A DNA stretch of 64,000 bases from Providencia huaxiensis (lineage in GTDB: Bacteria; Pseudomonadota; Gammaproteobacteria; Enterobacterales; Enterobacteriaceae), in assembly GCF_002843235.3 (NCBI RefSeq), contig NZ_CP031123.2:2604001-2668000 (forward strand). Direction: 5' to 3'. Shown here in pieces: positions 29,640-40,378 of this stretch. Position numbers and translations under genes: made by a program. Under the pieces are notes generated by a model. That model did no database searches. It was not told where the DNA came from and saw only the letters and a program-made list of their open reading frames with translations. How positions within the stretch are numbered: the stretch's first letter is position 1; every line of letters starts with the position of its first letter.

Positions 29640-29948
29640 TTATATTTTTAATTGTTTTTTGTCTATATTCGGAATAACTTTGGGGGCGGAGTTATCGACT
29701 TTACCAATATAACTAATAAAAGTTCGTTCTAGTGGTACAACCCTTTGAGAAGGTTTGAAAAAGTTTCGGAGTTTTTGAGTAAACCTCGTAATCGGCTGAC
29801 TAATTTTATTTTTTATTCCTTTTATGCATCTAGCGATATTTTTGGATGCATTACTTGGAACTTTATGATCTTTCATATAGTTATTGATTAAATTCTCATC
29901 AGTACACCCACCTGATTTTACAGAACTTTGACTCGTCTTAATTACCAT
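29640..29948 (-). CDS. 102-aa basic protein, unknown
   Basis: The product has a Ser/Lys-rich start, two cysteines (GGCTDEN, ARCIKG) and a basic stretch KGIKNKISQPITRFTQKLRNFFKPSQR. AAGGG lies upstream of the ATG. I recognise no family. It stands alone in AT-rich DNA between fruA and cysS, absent from this place in E. coli, and may be a recent acquisition. Confidence 0.4.
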   Translation of the reverse strand: MVIKTSQSSVKSGGCTDENLINNYMKDHKVPSNASKNIARCIKGIKNKISQPITRFTQKLRNFFKPSQRVVPLERTFISYIGKVDNSAPKVIPNIDKKQLKI

Positions 29949-30114
29949 AATTACCCTTACTCAAACTTTAATTGATGAAAATATATTCTATGTGCATCAA
30001 TTCTTTGGTAAATAAATAATTATTTCTTTCAATTTTAGCTAACAAAATAAAAACGGTTAGATACCAATACCTAACCGTTTGAATATATGAAAATTTATTT
30101 TTAAATCAATCAGT

Positions 30115-30203
30115 ACTTAAAATGATAACTTGGGGAGCATACAAAAGTATGTGACCCAAGTAGCCAAGTGATGGCAACACCGCCACAGCGCGAAATATGA
30201 CGC
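30115..30203. repeat. Intergenic repeat, long form
   Basis: AACTTGGGGAGCATACAAAA, then GTATGTGACCCAAGT, and the end GAAATATGACGCGTATT fit the small non-coding repeats (ERIC- or MITE-like) that I recall from intergenic spaces in Morganellaceae. The end resembles GAAGTATGACGAGTATT at 37919-37935. It lies just beyond the cysS stop. Confidence 0.5.
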
Positions 30204-30206
30204 GTA

Positions 30207-31595
30207 TTATTTGCGACGCCAAGTGGTCCCCTGTGCCCCATCCTCAAGCACAATCCCCATGGCAGTAAGTTCATCACGAGCCGCATCCGCTTGTGCCCAA
30301 TCTTTATTCTTACGTGCATCTAGGCGTTGTTGAATTAATGCCTCAATTTTTGCCACTTCCGCATCATCTTCAGTTTGTGCACCGCCTTTTAAAAAGACTT
30401 CAGGGTCTTGTTCTAATAAACCCAGCACGCTTGCTAACTCACGCAATTGTGCAGCCATACCATTTGCTGCTGACATATCTTCTGATTTCAGGCGGTTAAC
30501 TTCACGAACCATGTCAAATAATACCGAATAGGCTTCAGGTGTATTAAAGTCATCATTCATCGCTTCAATGAAACGTGCTTTAAACTCGTCACCACCTGCA
30601 GGCACAGCTGACTTATCCGTACCACGCAACGCAGTGTACATGCGCTCAAGCGCAGTACGTGCCTGTTTCAAGTTCTCTTCTGTGTAATTCAGTTGGCTAC
30701 GGTAATGGCCTGATAACAGAAAATAACGCACCGTTTCTGCATCGTAATACTCAAGCACATCACGGATAGTAAAGAAGTTATTGAGAGATTTAGACATTTT
30801 CTCTCTGTCTACCATGACCATACCGGAGTGCATCCAGTAGTTCACATATGGGCCATCATGGGCACAGGTAGATTGCGCAATTTCATTTTCATGGTGAGGA
30901 AACATTAAATCAGAGCCGCCACCGTGAATATCAAAATGGTTGCCTAACGTTTTGCTGTTCATGGCCGAACATTCAATGTGCCAACCTGGACGGCCTAAGC
31001 CCCATGGGGATCTCCAGCTTGGTTCGCCTTCTTTAGACATTTTCCACAAGACGAAGTCCATTGGATTACGTTTTACATCAGCAACTTCGACGCGAGCACC
31101 TGCTTGCAGCTGTTCTAAATCTTGACGCGATAACAGTCCATAATTTGGATCGGTTTTGACTTCAAACATCACATCGCCATTCGCAGCAACATAGGCATGA
31201 CCACGCTCTATCAAGCTTTGGGTTAATTCAATAATTTCACCAATATGACGTGTTGCGCGTGGTTCGCTATCAGGACGTAAAATATTTAACGCATCGAAAT
31301 CTTTATGCATTTCAGCCAACATACGCGTTGTTAGCTCTTCGACACTTTCATTATTTTCTGCCGCACGTTTAATGATTTTATCGTCAATATCGGTGACGTT
31401 GCGTACATAATTTAAGTCATAACCCAAATAACGTAAATAGCGGCTAATTGCATCAAACGCCACAAATGTACGGCCATGGCCGATATGACACAAGTCGTAG
31501 ATAGTGATGCCACACACATACATCCCAATCTTCCCTGCTTGGATGGGCTTAAACTCTTCTTTTTGACGACTTTGTGTATTAAAAATTTGTAGCAT
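30207..31595 (-). CDS. cysS: Cysteinyl-tRNA synthetase
   Basis: CysS charges tRNA-Cys. The 462-residue class I synthetase has the HIGH-type signature [15 protein letters not shown] (about 36-50), zinc ligands CG (C28) and WHIECSAM plus HHENE, the KMSKS loop [12 protein letters not shown] (about 265-275) and the C-terminal tRNA-binding domain. Length equals that of E. coli CysS (461). It is divergent from ppiB, with 267 bp between them for both promoters. Confidence 0.97.
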   Translation of the reverse strand: MLQIFNTQSRQKEEFKPIQAGKIGMYVCGITIYDLCHIGHGRTFVAFDAISRYLRYLGYDLNYVRNVTDIDDKIIKRAAENNESVEELTTRMLAEMHKDFDALNILRPDSEPRATRHIGEIIELTQSLIERGHAYVAANGDVMFEVKTDPNYGLLSRQDLEQLQAGARVEVADVKRNPMDFVLWKMSKEGEPSWRSPWGLGRPGWHIECSAMNSKTLGNHFDIHGGGSDLMFPHHENEIAQSTCAHDGPYVNYWMHSGMVMVDREKMSKSLNNFFTIRDVLEYYDAETVRYFLLSGHYRSQLNYTEENLKQARTALERMYTALRGTDKSAVPAGGDEFKARFIEAMNDDFNTPEAYSVLFDMVREVNRLKSEDMSAANGMAAQLRELASVLGLLEQDPEVFLKGGAQTEDDAEVAKIEALIQQRLDARKNKDWAQADAARDELTAMGIVLEDGAQGTTWRRK

Positions 31596-31862
31596 CTGAA
31601 CTTTTCCATTTATTTGAAAAATGATTATCGATTTCTACCGATAAAATATCATGTTATTGAACCCCGATCACCTTAAGAATGCAAGGGTTTACCCCGCTTC
31701 CTTTTCAGTTTATTGATTAGGTTTAATACACATCTATTATGCTATAAACGGCCGACTAAGCTTCCTTCCGCTTCAAGTCAGGTTTTATCTGTGATATAAA
31801 CGTGCTGATCTCAACGCTTTCGCAAGTTAGCGCACAAAAAACAATTATTCAGGATAGCTATT

Positions 31863-32357
31863 ATGGTTACATTTCATACCAATCACGGTGACATTGTTAT
31901 CAAAACGTTTGACGATAAAGCCCCCGTTACTGTCGGAAATTTTTTAACTTACTGCCGTGAAGGTTTTTACAATAATACCATTTTCCATCGTGTTATTAAT
32001 GGCTTCATGATCCAAGGCGGTGGTTTTGAGCCAGGCATGGAACAAAAAAACACTAAAGCACCTATCAAAAATGAAGCTAACAACGGTCTAAAAAATACCC
32101 GTGGTACTTTAGCGATGGCTCGTACTAACGACCCGCATTCTGCAACAGCACAATTTTTCATCAACGTTGCTGACAACGACTTCTTAAACTTCCGTTCAGA
32201 ACGCCCTGATGGCTGGGGTTACTGCGTGTTTGCTGAAGTGGTTGAAGGTATGGACGTTGTTGACAAAATCAAAGGTGTCTCAACAGGTCGTAGCGGCTTC
32301 CACCAAGACGTTCCACGCGAAGACGTCATCATTGAAAAAGTGACGGTCAGCGAGTAA
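31863..32357 (+). CDS. ppiB: Cytoplasmic peptidyl-prolyl isomerase B
   Basis: This cyclophilin catalyses cis-trans proline isomerisation. The 164-residue product has the cyclophilin core [19 protein letters not shown] (catalytic Arg), [19 protein letters not shown] and a closing [16 protein letters not shown]. There is no signal peptide, so it is the cytoplasmic PpiB. lpxH follows after 10 bp, as in E. coli. Confidence 0.95.
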   Translation: MVTFHTNHGDIVIKTFDDKAPVTVGNFLTYCREGFYNNTIFHRVINGFMIQGGGFEPGMEQKNTKAPIKNEANNGLKNTRGTLAMARTNDPHSATAQFFINVADNDFLNFRSERPDGWGYCVFAEVVEGMDVVDKIKGVSTGRSGFHQDVPREDVIIEKVTVSE

Positions 32358-32367
32358 ACCTGAACGC

Positions 32368-33093
32368 ATGTCCACTTACATCATTGCAGATTTGCATTTG
32401 AGTGAAGATGAACCGGCGATCACCGCCGGTTTTATTAATTTTATTCAACAGCAAGCCATCCATGCCGAAAGCCTATATATTCTCGGTGATTTTTTTAATT
32501 ATTGGGTGGGCGATGATGATGCCAATCCGCTGCATCAGCTAGTTGCCAATGAATTGAAACAGCTCACAGAACGCGGCATTCCCTGCTATTTCATTCATGG
32601 AAATCGAGATTTTTTAATTGGTAAACGCTATGCGAAACAGTGTGGCATGACCATACTCCCACAAGAAACATTGCTCGAACTTTATGATAAGCGCATTTTA
32701 ATTCTGCATGGTGATACTTTATGCACAGATGATGCCGCCTATCAAAATTACCGTAAAAAAGTTCACACGCCTTGGATCCAACGAGTGTTTTTACTACTCC
32801 CGCTCTTCATACGTCGCCGTATCGCACAAAAAATGCGGCAAAATAGCCAATATGCAAGCAGCATGAAAGCCGAGTCGATTATGGACGTCAATTCACAAGC
32901 CGTTATTGATGCATTACAAAGGCACCAAGCGCAATGGATGATCCATGGTCATACTCACCGGCCTGCCATTCATGAGATAAATATTGGTGGTAAATTGCAT
33001 TATCGAGGTGTATTAGGTGCGTGGCACCACGAAGGTTCAGCCTTTGTGATTAACGAGCAAGGCATTGAACTAACTTTCTTTCCCTTTGAGTAA
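32368..33093 (+). CDS. lpxH: UDP-2,3-diacylglucosamine hydrolase
   Basis: LpxH releases UMP to form lipid X in lipid A synthesis, at the inner membrane surface. The 241-residue product has the metallophosphoesterase motifs ADLHLSED (D8xH10), [23 protein letters not shown] and [11 protein letters not shown]. It is probably co-transcribed with ppiB. Confidence 0.95.
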   Translation: MSTYIIADLHLSEDEPAITAGFINFIQQQAIHAESLYILGDFFNYWVGDDDANPLHQLVANELKQLTERGIPCYFIHGNRDFLIGKRYAKQCGMTILPQETLLELYDKRILILHGDTLCTDDAAYQNYRKKVHTPWIQRVFLLLPLFIRRRIAQKMRQNSQYASSMKAESIMDVNSQAVIDALQRHQAQWMIHGHTHRPAIHEINIGGKLHYRGVLGAWHHEGSAFVINEQGIELTFFPFE

Positions 33094-33150
33094 TTTTGCC
33101 TGACTAACCATTTTCAATATCTCCCACAACTGTTTGCTTATTTATTAATC

Positions 33151-33166
33151 ACGCAAACGTTTTCCT
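33151..33166 (+). promoter_or_regulatory. PurR operator of purEK
   Basis: ACGCAAACGTTTTCCT matches the PurR box nearly perfectly and lies 98 bp before the purE start, the same place as the operator of E. coli purEK. PurR with hypoxanthine or guanine would repress here. Confidence 0.85.
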
Positions 33167-33248
33167 TGCTGCTTTACCATGATATGATCAAGACAATTCA
33201 ATTTCCCACCTCAGGGTGATGTTTTTTTTCAATACAGGAAAGCACCAA

Positions 33249-33764
33249 ATGACTGCCCAAGTTCCTGCTCAATCTGCGGCAAAAATCGCCATTGTTATGG
33301 GTTCGAAAAGTGATTGGACGACCATGCAGCACGCAGCTGATGTATTAACAGAACTCCAAATCCCTTTTCATGTCGAAATCGTCTCTGCGCACCGAACACC
33401 AGATAAACTATTTTCTTTTGCTGAAACCGCCAAAGAGAACGGATTTGATGTGATTATCGCGGGCGCGGGTGGTGCCGCACATCTACCAGGAATGATTGCC
33501 GCTAAAACATTAGTCCCTGTTTTTGGTGTTCCGGTACAAAGCACTGCATTGAGTGGTGTTGATAGCTTATATTCTATCGTGCAAATGCCTAAAGGCATTC
33601 CTGTTGGTACGCTAGCCATCGGTAAAGCAGGCTCAGCAAACGCAGCGCTGTTAGCCGCGCAAGTATTAGCGATAAGTGATACTGCTATTTTCAATCGCCT
33701 CATTGCATGGCGAGAAGCACAAACCAATGATGTGTTAAACAACCCAGACCCGAGGAACGCCTAA
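33249..33764 (+). CDS. purE: N5-CAIR mutase (PurE)
   Basis: PurE converts N5-CAIR to CAIR in purine synthesis. The 171-residue product has [39 protein letters not shown] and [19 protein letters not shown]. The ATG at 33249 behind AGGAAAG is preferred to an in-frame upstream start. Its stop overlaps the purK start. Confidence 0.95.
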   Translation: MTAQVPAQSAAKIAIVMGSKSDWTTMQHAADVLTELQIPFHVEIVSAHRTPDKLFSFAETAKENGFDVIIAGAGGAAHLPGMIAAKTLVPVFGVPVQSTALSGVDSLYSIVQMPKGIPVGTLAIGKAGSANAALLAAQVLAISDTAIFNRLIAWREAQTNDVLNNPDPRNA

Positions 33765-34846
33765 TGAAACCCGTTTGCGTGCTTGGTAATGGCCAATTAG
33801 GCCGTATGCTACGCCAAGCTGGCGAGCCATTAGGCATTGCCGTTTTTCCTGTTGGTCTTGATGCAGAGCCCGAAGCGGTTCCTTATCAACAAAGCGTCAT
33901 CACCGCGGAAATTGAACGCTGGCCGGAAACCCCGCTAACCAAAGAATTAGCTCGCCATAATGCCTTTATTAACCGTGATATTTTTCCACGTTTAGCGGAT
34001 AGGTTTCCACAAAAAAGCTTATTTGATAGTTTGCAACTTTCCACTGCACCTTGGGCTCTATTAGAAACCCCCGAACAATGGCCTGAATTATTTGCCAAAC
34101 TCGGTGATTTTCTCATTGTAAAACGCAGAACTGGCGGCTATGACGGGCGTGGTCAATGGCGTGTTCGCCCTGGTGATGAAAAAGACTTACCCGCTGAAAT
34201 TTACGGTGAATGTATCGTTGAGCAAGGTATTCCCTTTGACGCCGAAGTCTCTGTCATTGGTGCCCGAAACGCAGCGGGAAAATCCGTTTTTTACCCGATA
34301 ACCCATAATTTGCACCAAGAAGGCATTTTACGTACAAGCGTAGCTTTCCCTAAGTCGACTAACCCGCAGCAGGAACAAGCTCAAGCCATGCTTAGCGCTG
34401 TCATGGATGAGTTAGGCTATATCGGTGTAATGGCAATGGAATGTTTTGTCGTGGGTGATAACCTACTGATTAACGAGATTGCGCCTCGAGTACACAATAG
34501 CGGCCACTGGACACAAAATGGCGCATCCATTAGCCAATTTGAGCTGCATTTACGTGCCATATTAGACCTACCAATGCCGTCACCTGAAGTGTATAGCCCT
34601 GCTGTTATGGTCAATTTAATCGGTACTGATGTAAATATAGACTGGCTGAGCTTACCCCTCGTTCACCTTCACTGGTATGAGAAAGAGGTGCGCCCTGCTC
34701 GTAAAGTTGGCCATTTAAACCTTTCTCATAGTGACCACAACCAGTTATCTGCAACACTTAACGCATTGGCTTCACTTTTGCCAAATGAGTACAAAAGTGG
34801 CATTGAGTGGGCAAATGCAAAATTAGACTGGTACTCTCATCAATAA
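33764..34846 (+). CDS. purK: N5-CAIR synthetase (PurK)
   Basis: PurK makes N5-CAIR from AIR, ATP and bicarbonate. The 360-residue ATP-grasp protein has GNGQLGRMLRQAGEPLG at the N-terminus, the RRTGGYDGRGQ ATP loop, and EIAPRVHNSGHWT with metal ligands. ATGA-type overlap with purE indicates coupled translation. Confidence 0.95.
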   Translation: MKPVCVLGNGQLGRMLRQAGEPLGIAVFPVGLDAEPEAVPYQQSVITAEIERWPETPLTKELARHNAFINRDIFPRLADRFPQKSLFDSLQLSTAPWALLETPEQWPELFAKLGDFLIVKRRTGGYDGRGQWRVRPGDEKDLPAEIYGECIVEQGIPFDAEVSVIGARNAAGKSVFYPITHNLHQEGILRTSVAFPKSTNPQQEQAQAMLSAVMDELGYIGVMAMECFVVGDNLLINEIAPRVHNSGHWTQNGASISQFELHLRAILDLPMPSPEVYSPAVMVNLIGTDVNIDWLSLPLVHLHWYEKEVRPARKVGHLNLSHSDHNQLSATLNALASLLPNEYKSGIEWANAKLDWYSHQ

Positions 34847-34868
34847 ATAGGGAAAATAGCCCTATTCG

Positions 34869-34892
34869 ATGCCCGAAACTATTTTCGGGCAT
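34869..34892. terminator. Hairpin after purK
   Basis: ATGCCCGAAA-CTAT-TTTCGGGCAT is a perfect 10-bp stem 22 bp beyond purK. A clear T-run is lacking, so it may be a weak terminator or an mRNA 3' stabiliser. Confidence 0.6.
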
Positions 34893-34962
34893 TATGCTAT
34901 TTTCGCCGTCATCCAGAAAACAAATATCCTGATTTAAGGTGTGCGGCATTACTGGAGTCAAT

Positions 34963-36201
34963 ATGTCCTCGCAGACTTTTAGTCCGTTTTATCAGTGGTG
35001 CATTCTTGTTCTGTTAGGACTTGTTTATTTTTTAGCCACCGCGACAACCTTTACCTCTCTTGGCGTGGTCTTGCCTGAAATGATAAGTGAGCTCAAATGG
35101 AGCTGGAGCGAAGCTGGGTTTGGCTTTACGCTACTGGGCTTAACTTGTGGACTTGCGAGTTTCCTCCCTTCTTTATTGATCCGTAAAGTCGGTGTACGGG
35201 CTACTTTATTGCTAGGTACCAGTGTCTTTGTTGCGGGCTTTTATAGTCTTTACTCCACCCAAGCCATTAGCACCTATTTTTTAGGTACCGCATTAATTGG
35301 TGTTGGTTTCACCTTACTCGCCACCGTCCCGGGGACTTACGTACTTTCGCGGCTATTTGAAAAACAATCCCTTGCCTTTGGGTTATATTTCACCATCGGG
35401 GGCTTGGGGGGTGTTGCAGGCCCTTGGATTTACTTTTACGCATCAAACCAATTAGGCTCATGGCGCATGCATTGGGTTCTATGTGCTGTTTATCTTAGCA
35501 TCGTCACGTTAATCACGATTTTCATGCTACGTGAAGGTAAAAAAGAGCAAGAGCACGCAAAAAAGGTGATGCAGAAACAAGTTAGTGACGCAAGCAAGCC
35601 TATTTATCGCACTGCTGAAGTATGGACAGTCGGCAGAGCGCTACGTACATGGCAGTTCTACTTGATTGCTGCGACTTATACCTCGTTTTTATGGTGTGGC
35701 ATTACCGTTAACAGTTTTGCTGTTGCCCATATTGAAGAGCGTGGATTTGGCATGACCGTGGCGGTTTCATTATTAAGCACAATGGCATTTGTGAATGCAT
35801 TCTCAAGATTTATTGGTGGAGCCGCTGGTGAATGGTTAGAACCGAAGAAACTATTAATCGGTAGCCTAATTATCATGGTGTTAGGTGTTATTTTCCTCAG
35901 TATTGCCACGTCATGGCTATGGTTAATTTTGTTTGTGTTATGCGTTGGTATTGGTTATGGCATGACCTTTTTGGCATCCAGTGTTTTACTGTCAAATTAT
36001 TTTGGTCGAGGCCCATACCTAGAGCTATTCTCTGTGGTGAATTTAATCTCAACCGTTGCCTGTTTAGCGCCTTTCATTGCCGGTGGTATCAAAGACTTAA
36101 CAGGCAGTTTCACCCCTGCATTTTTGGTTATTGCCGCGCCTGTTATCATCATTTTATTGCTTACTTTGATGATGAAACCCCCTGCCCTCAATCACAAATA
36201 A
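34963..36201 (+). CDS. MFS transporter, substrate unknown
   Basis: The 412-residue product (start after GGAG) has about 12 membrane helices with a cytoplasmic loop near 195-225. It resembles the monocarboxylate/oxalate-type branch of the major facilitator superfamily (GVVLPEMISELKWSWSEAGFGFTLLG, TVPGTYVLSRLFEKQSLAFGLYFTIGGLGGVAGPW). The substrate cannot be told. It is not part of the E. coli purK neighbourhood and is transcribed alone, ending at a terminator. Confidence 0.75.
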   Translation: MSSQTFSPFYQWCILVLLGLVYFLATATTFTSLGVVLPEMISELKWSWSEAGFGFTLLGLTCGLASFLPSLLIRKVGVRATLLLGTSVFVAGFYSLYSTQAISTYFLGTALIGVGFTLLATVPGTYVLSRLFEKQSLAFGLYFTIGGLGGVAGPWIYFYASNQLGSWRMHWVLCAVYLSIVTLITIFMLREGKKEQEHAKKVMQKQVSDASKPIYRTAEVWTVGRALRTWQFYLIAATYTSFLWCGITVNSFAVAHIEERGFGMTVAVSLLSTMAFVNAFSRFIGGAAGEWLEPKKLLIGSLIIMVLGVIFLSIATSWLWLILFVLCVGIGYGMTFLASSVLLSNYFGRGPYLELFSVVNLISTVACLAPFIAGGIKDLTGSFTPAFLVIAAPVIIILLLTLMMKPPALNHK

Positions 36202-36205
36202 AAAA

Positions 36206-36225
36206 TCCCGAGTGATTAGCTCGGG
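36206..36225. terminator. Bidirectional terminator
   Basis: TCCCGAG-TGATTA-CTCGGGA, with A-runs on the left and AAAAA on the right, lies right after the MFS gene and 100 bp past the stop of the convergent gene. Confidence 0.7.
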
Positions 36226-36327
36226 AAAAATTGAAACCAAAGGGAAAATAAGCTTAAGACCAGATATTGGATCAAAACATAGCGTTTATTTGCGCCTCCG
36301 AAAAATCAAACAGAGGCGCAAAATTAA

Positions 36328-37698
36328 TTAGGGTTTTAACAGCTCGGGGACTTTTAATAAGATAAATTCATTATCATCCGCTTTATTTGGTTCACGGCTA
36401 GATGAAAACGGAAAGTTATTGTCATTACCAACAATAATGTGTTCGCTATCAACCACATCAACGTTTTCAATGGTGAAGAATGGGAAGGTAAACACGCCAT
36501 CATTTAATGGTTTTCTTGCCATATTACTTGGGTCTTTGATATTCATTAAATCAATATAAGCTTGCTTATCTACGGCTTTCCCTACGTTGTTATCTGAAAA
36601 TTCAATACGATATACACGCTTGAATTTAGCTAAATGACTAAAGCAATTTTCAGTATTACTGTTTCCCGCCGTGCAGGCTTTATCTGCTGTACCTTCACCA
36701 TTATCACGCTCAATGATTAGGCCGTGGGTATCATCAATAAGATTGAAATCACCAATGGCATTTTGATTGTCTTCAAAGACATACAACCAGCTTCTACCCG
36801 TCCAATCTTGCTTTTTCACATCAAACTCAAGAATACGTGCTGCGCGTTTACCATCAACATTTTCATAATCTTGCTTGTCATCAAGCCAAATCGCACCTTC
36901 TAGCATTGGGTAGAGCTTAGAACCGTCTGGTGATGACGCCATACCTTCAAAACCTTTCGAACGGTTGACTTGGAAATTCACTTTATCAGCAGGTTTACCC
37001 GGTGTTGTGATTTGGTAGTGATCAGGAGAAACAACTTTCTTTCCATCTACTTGTGTTTCAAACAAGGCTAATACCTTGCCATCCAAATCCATTTTGATTA
37101 GGTAAGGGCCAAACTCATCGCCAACCCATAGAGCACCACCTGCAAATTGAAAGCTTTCAGGGTCAAAATCACTTCCTGTTAAATAGCGTTCTTTTGTGCT
37201 CTCATTCGTAATATGAAAAGGAATAATTTTATCGGGATCATGGAAGAAAACCGTTTTTAATGGCGTTGTATTACCTGATTGAAAATCAATATCATATTGA
37301 GTGGCATACAACATAGAATCAGGGGAATTTACTTTATTGCCGAATCCATTGTCGGTTAAAACCCAATAAGTCCCGTCCGCCATGCGTTTGATACCCGAGT
37401 GCCCTTGGCGTGGCTGGCCTTTAATTGGAATATGCATTCCTGTTGGGCGATCTGCAGATTTACCTTCCACTTTCCCTAAACTATCAACACGAGCGCCAGT
37501 GGTAAATTTACCACTCACTTGCATGTCTGAAGGTGCATTTTCGGGGGAAGAAACCGTTGAATTAACTGGAAGAATGGAGTGCCCCGCTAACGTTGCGGTC
37601 ACTTCTTGTTGTGCAAACCCTGTGATGCTAAATGAAATTAAACTAGCCAATAAAGATAACGAGCCCAGCTTACGTTTAATCGAATGGTTATTCTGCAT
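36328..37698 (-). CDS. Phytase-like esterase family, exported
   Basis: The 456-residue product begins with a signal peptide (MQNNHSIKRKLGSLSLLASL..., cleavage near GFAQQ). The body fits the phytase-like esterase family (PF13449 as I recall it): GHSGIKRMADGTYWVLTDNGFGNKVNSPDSMLY, GSDFDPESFQFAGGALWVGDEFGPYL, SKGFEGMASSPDGSKLYPMLEGAI, probably a beta-propeller. It should act in the periplasm on a phosphate or ester substrate not evident from sequence. There is no operon partner. Confidence 0.75.
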   Translation of the reverse strand: MQNNHSIKRKLGSLSLLASLISFSITGFAQQEVTATLAGHSILPVNSTVSSPENAPSDMQVSGKFTTGARVDSLGKVEGKSADRPTGMHIPIKGQPRQGHSGIKRMADGTYWVLTDNGFGNKVNSPDSMLYATQYDIDFQSGNTTPLKTVFFHDPDKIIPFHITNESTKERYLTGSDFDPESFQFAGGALWVGDEFGPYLIKMDLDGKVLALFETQVDGKKVVSPDHYQITTPGKPADKVNFQVNRSKGFEGMASSPDGSKLYPMLEGAIWLDDKQDYENVDGKRAARILEFDVKKQDWTGRSWLYVFEDNQNAIGDFNLIDDTHGLIIERDNGEGTADKACTAGNSNTENCFSHLAKFKRVYRIEFSDNNVGKAVDKQAYIDLMNIKDPSNMARKPLNDGVFTFPFFTIENVDVVDSEHIIVGNDNNFPFSSSREPNKADDNEFILLKVPELLKP

Positions 37699-37862
37699 TG
37701 TTATGTTTCCATTATAAGGCTATCAATAATTGATGGCGGAATCATAACGTCGATGAATGAAGCTTTTATGAAGGATTAGAGACAGTTATTTTACTGAAAA
37801 ACAAGTTGTTTTTATAATGTTCAATAAATAGTGGCATTAAGATATTTCCCTAACACCACTAT

Positions 37863-37935
37863 ATTCTAAATAATTCGAGTTGCAGCTAGCTGAACGTAAT
37901 CAACAACGCTGCAACTTGAAGTATGACGAGTATTT
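37863..37935. repeat. Intergenic repeat, short form
   Basis: TTCGAGTTGCAGC and GCTGCAACTTGAA form an imperfect inverted repeat around a 21-bp loop, followed by GTATGACGAGTATT. It matches the termini of enterobacterial miniature repeats and adjoins the ybbP stop, where the hairpin could also end transcription. Confidence 0.6.
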
Positions 37936-40378
37936 AACCATTCAAACGACGGTGCTGACTCCCCGTCCCTAATAAACGTAACCCCAACCAACCACCACAA
38001 ATGGACAGTAAGAAAGCCGCGCTTAAGGGTAATAGCACCCACATACGCCACTCAGGTTGCCAAGGGAAATCAAACACTTTACTTTGCAACAACCATAAAG
38101 CAATTTCTGCCCCAAATGCCGCGGCAAGCCCTGCCATTAAGCCAAGCAATGCAAACTCGCTCCACAGGGTTCGACGCATCAATTTTTTACTGGCTCCCAG
38201 AGTTCGGTACACCACTAATTCACGTTCCCGTTGGCTCATACCGACTTGAATTTGAGCCAATAATAGCAACAGCCCACAGAAAATAACCAGAACCACCATC
38301 ACTTCAAGGGCTTGGCTCACTTGCTGAAGAATTTGCTGGATTTGGGTGATAATTGCACCGGTGTCGAGCACATTAATGGTTGGGTAATGGCGGCTAAGTT
38401 GCGTTAATAGCTGCCCATCACCTTCATAGTGGAAGCTGCTCAACCAAGTGGCCGGCATCTGAGAAAGGCTTTCTTCAGAGAAAATAAAATAGAAGTTTGG
38501 TCGTAGGCTTTCCCAATCAACCGTACGAATACTACTAACTGTTGCACTAAAGACCTGGGCCCCTGCGTTAAATGTGAGTTTATCACCTAATTTCAACCCA
38601 AGCTCTTTAACGACCGTTTGTTCAATCGAGACTTCACCTGCTTTTGGTGGCCAAGTTCCTTTATCAACCACATTAGCTGGCGCTAAATCAGATTGCCAAG
38701 TTAGGCTCAATTCACGTCGCACCGTATTATTATTTGGATCACGTTGATCGGCCCATTCAATTGCTGACTGGTCATTAATATCGGTTAAGCGCGCTAACAC
38801 CACAGGGTTGAACTCGGTGGGTTTCACGTCAAACTCAGCCAATAGCTTGGTGACAGGCTCAAGCTGTGACTGGTTCATATTGATCAAAAAATAGTTCGGG
38901 CTATCTGCGGGTAACTGTTGCTGCCAACGGTCAAGCAAATCACCACGCACTAAAATTAGCAGCGCCAACAACATAAATGACAGCGAAAATGCACTCATTT
39001 GTGTGATGGTTTGTAACGGCTGGCGCAATAGGCGACTAACGGATAAACGCAAACTTAATTGGCGAAACTTAATATGACGCAGCCCCCATAAGCCAACCCA
39101 ACCAATCAGCGCAAGTAGAATGGCAACCACGACAATACCGGCCAAAATTGACCACAACAGAGGGTTAACGCCAGCAAACACAAATAAGCCGCCAACCACA
39201 ATTAAAATAACAATTGGCAGATAATAATATAGCGGCCAAACAGGTGATTTGGCATCTTCACGTAATACCCTTGAAGGCTGTGTTGCCATCAGTTGGTAAT
39301 AGGGGCGGCTGCCAACAATTATCGCAATAATAAATAATGTACCGATCGCCCAAACCCAAGGCATTAAACTTGCAGGCGGCAATTCCTTCGGCAACATAGC
39401 CCCTAAGATTTGCATTAAAATGCCTTCAAAAGCCAAACCTAATAATGAGCCGAGTAAAGCCGCAGCAATTAAAATCACTAACCACTGCCCAATAATCCAC
39501 TGACGTAATGCGCTACGCCCTGCCCCTAAGGTTTTTAATACTGCAATTAATTGATGGCGGCTACGGCAGTAATGCGTCATTGAAACCACAACCGCAGCAA
39601 TGGCTAGCAGCAGGGTTAATAAAACTGACAACAATAAAAACTGTTGGGCACGTTGGAAGGTTTTCCCCACTGCACCGTTATTTTCGCTTAACGTAAACCA
39701 ACGCTGATCATTTCGTAGGTCTTGGTCATATTTTTGTTGAAATACATCAATAAGCTGGCGATCGCCGGCAAACATGTCGCGATAAGTTAACCGGCTGCCT
39801 AATTGAATTGCCCCTGTTAATGGTGCATCTTCAATTGCTATCAATACTCTTGGCGCAATCTGGAATGGGTTAAAACCGCTGTCAGGCTCTTGAATTAGTT
39901 TACCCGAAACTTTTAGCGTCGCATCTCCGATATCAATGTTATCCCCTACATTGAGGTTCAATAATTCTAATAACCGTGGTGCGACTAATATCTCCCCTTT
40001 TGTCGGGGTTACCCCAGCCGGTTCTGTGATGAGCTCGCCATATAATGGATATGCCTTATCCGCTGCTTTCACTAACACCAGTTGTGGCCGAGCGTCTTCA
40101 TCTTCCGTCGCATAAGCCATGGTAGAAAATGATATTTGCTGGCTTAGCGTTAACCCCTCTTTTTGGGCCTCTTGTAACCATGCAGGGTCGCTTGGGTGAG
40201 AAGATCGTAAAACTAAGTCACCCGCTAATAGCTCACGGCTTTGGTAGCTCATGCTATTTTCAATGCGATCGCTAATTCGCCCTAAAGCCAGTACACAAGC
40301 AACCGCAAGGGTAAGCGCAAGCCAAACAATCAATAACGAGGGTGTTTTCCATTCACGCCAAAACCAACGCCAAATCAT
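37934..40378 (-). CDS. ybbP: ABC transporter permease YbbP
   Basis: The 814-residue FtsX-like permease partners YbbA. It has an N-terminal helix, a large periplasmic domain (about 45-245), three helices near 250-350, further helices near 385-480, a second periplasmic domain and a final three-helix bundle. MacB/LolC-type exporters of this form extrude lipids or peptides rather than import; the substrate of YbbAP is not settled. Length is near E. coli's 804. It overlaps ybbA by 4 bp. Confidence 0.9.
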   Translation of the reverse strand: MIWRWFWREWKTPSLLIVWLALTLAVACVLALGRISDRIENSMSYQSRELLAGDLVLRSSHPSDPAWLQEAQKEGLTLSQQISFSTMAYATEDEDARPQLVLVKAADKAYPLYGELITEPAGVTPTKGEILVAPRLLELLNLNVGDNIDIGDATLKVSGKLIQEPDSGFNPFQIAPRVLIAIEDAPLTGAIQLGSRLTYRDMFAGDRQLIDVFQQKYDQDLRNDQRWFTLSENNGAVGKTFQRAQQFLLLSVLLTLLLAIAAVVVSMTHYCRSRHQLIAVLKTLGAGRSALRQWIIGQWLVILIAAALLGSLLGLAFEGILMQILGAMLPKELPPASLMPWVWAIGTLFIIAIIVGSRPYYQLMATQPSRVLREDAKSPVWPLYYYLPIVILIVVGGLFVFAGVNPLLWSILAGIVVVAILLALIGWVGLWGLRHIKFRQLSLRLSVSRLLRQPLQTITQMSAFSLSFMLLALLILVRGDLLDRWQQQLPADSPNYFLINMNQSQLEPVTKLLAEFDVKPTEFNPVVLARLTDINDQSAIEWADQRDPNNNTVRRELSLTWQSDLAPANVVDKGTWPPKAGEVSIEQTVVKELGLKLGDKLTFNAGAQVFSATVSSIRTVDWESLRPNFYFIFSEESLSQMPATWLSSFHYEGDGQLLTQLSRHYPTINVLDTGAIITQIQQILQQVSQALEVMVVLVIFCGLLLLLAQIQVGMSQRERELVVYRTLGASKKLMRRTLWSEFALLGLMAGLAAAFGAEIALWLLQSKVFDFPWQPEWRMWVLLPLSAAFLLSICGGWLGLRLLGTGSQHRRLNG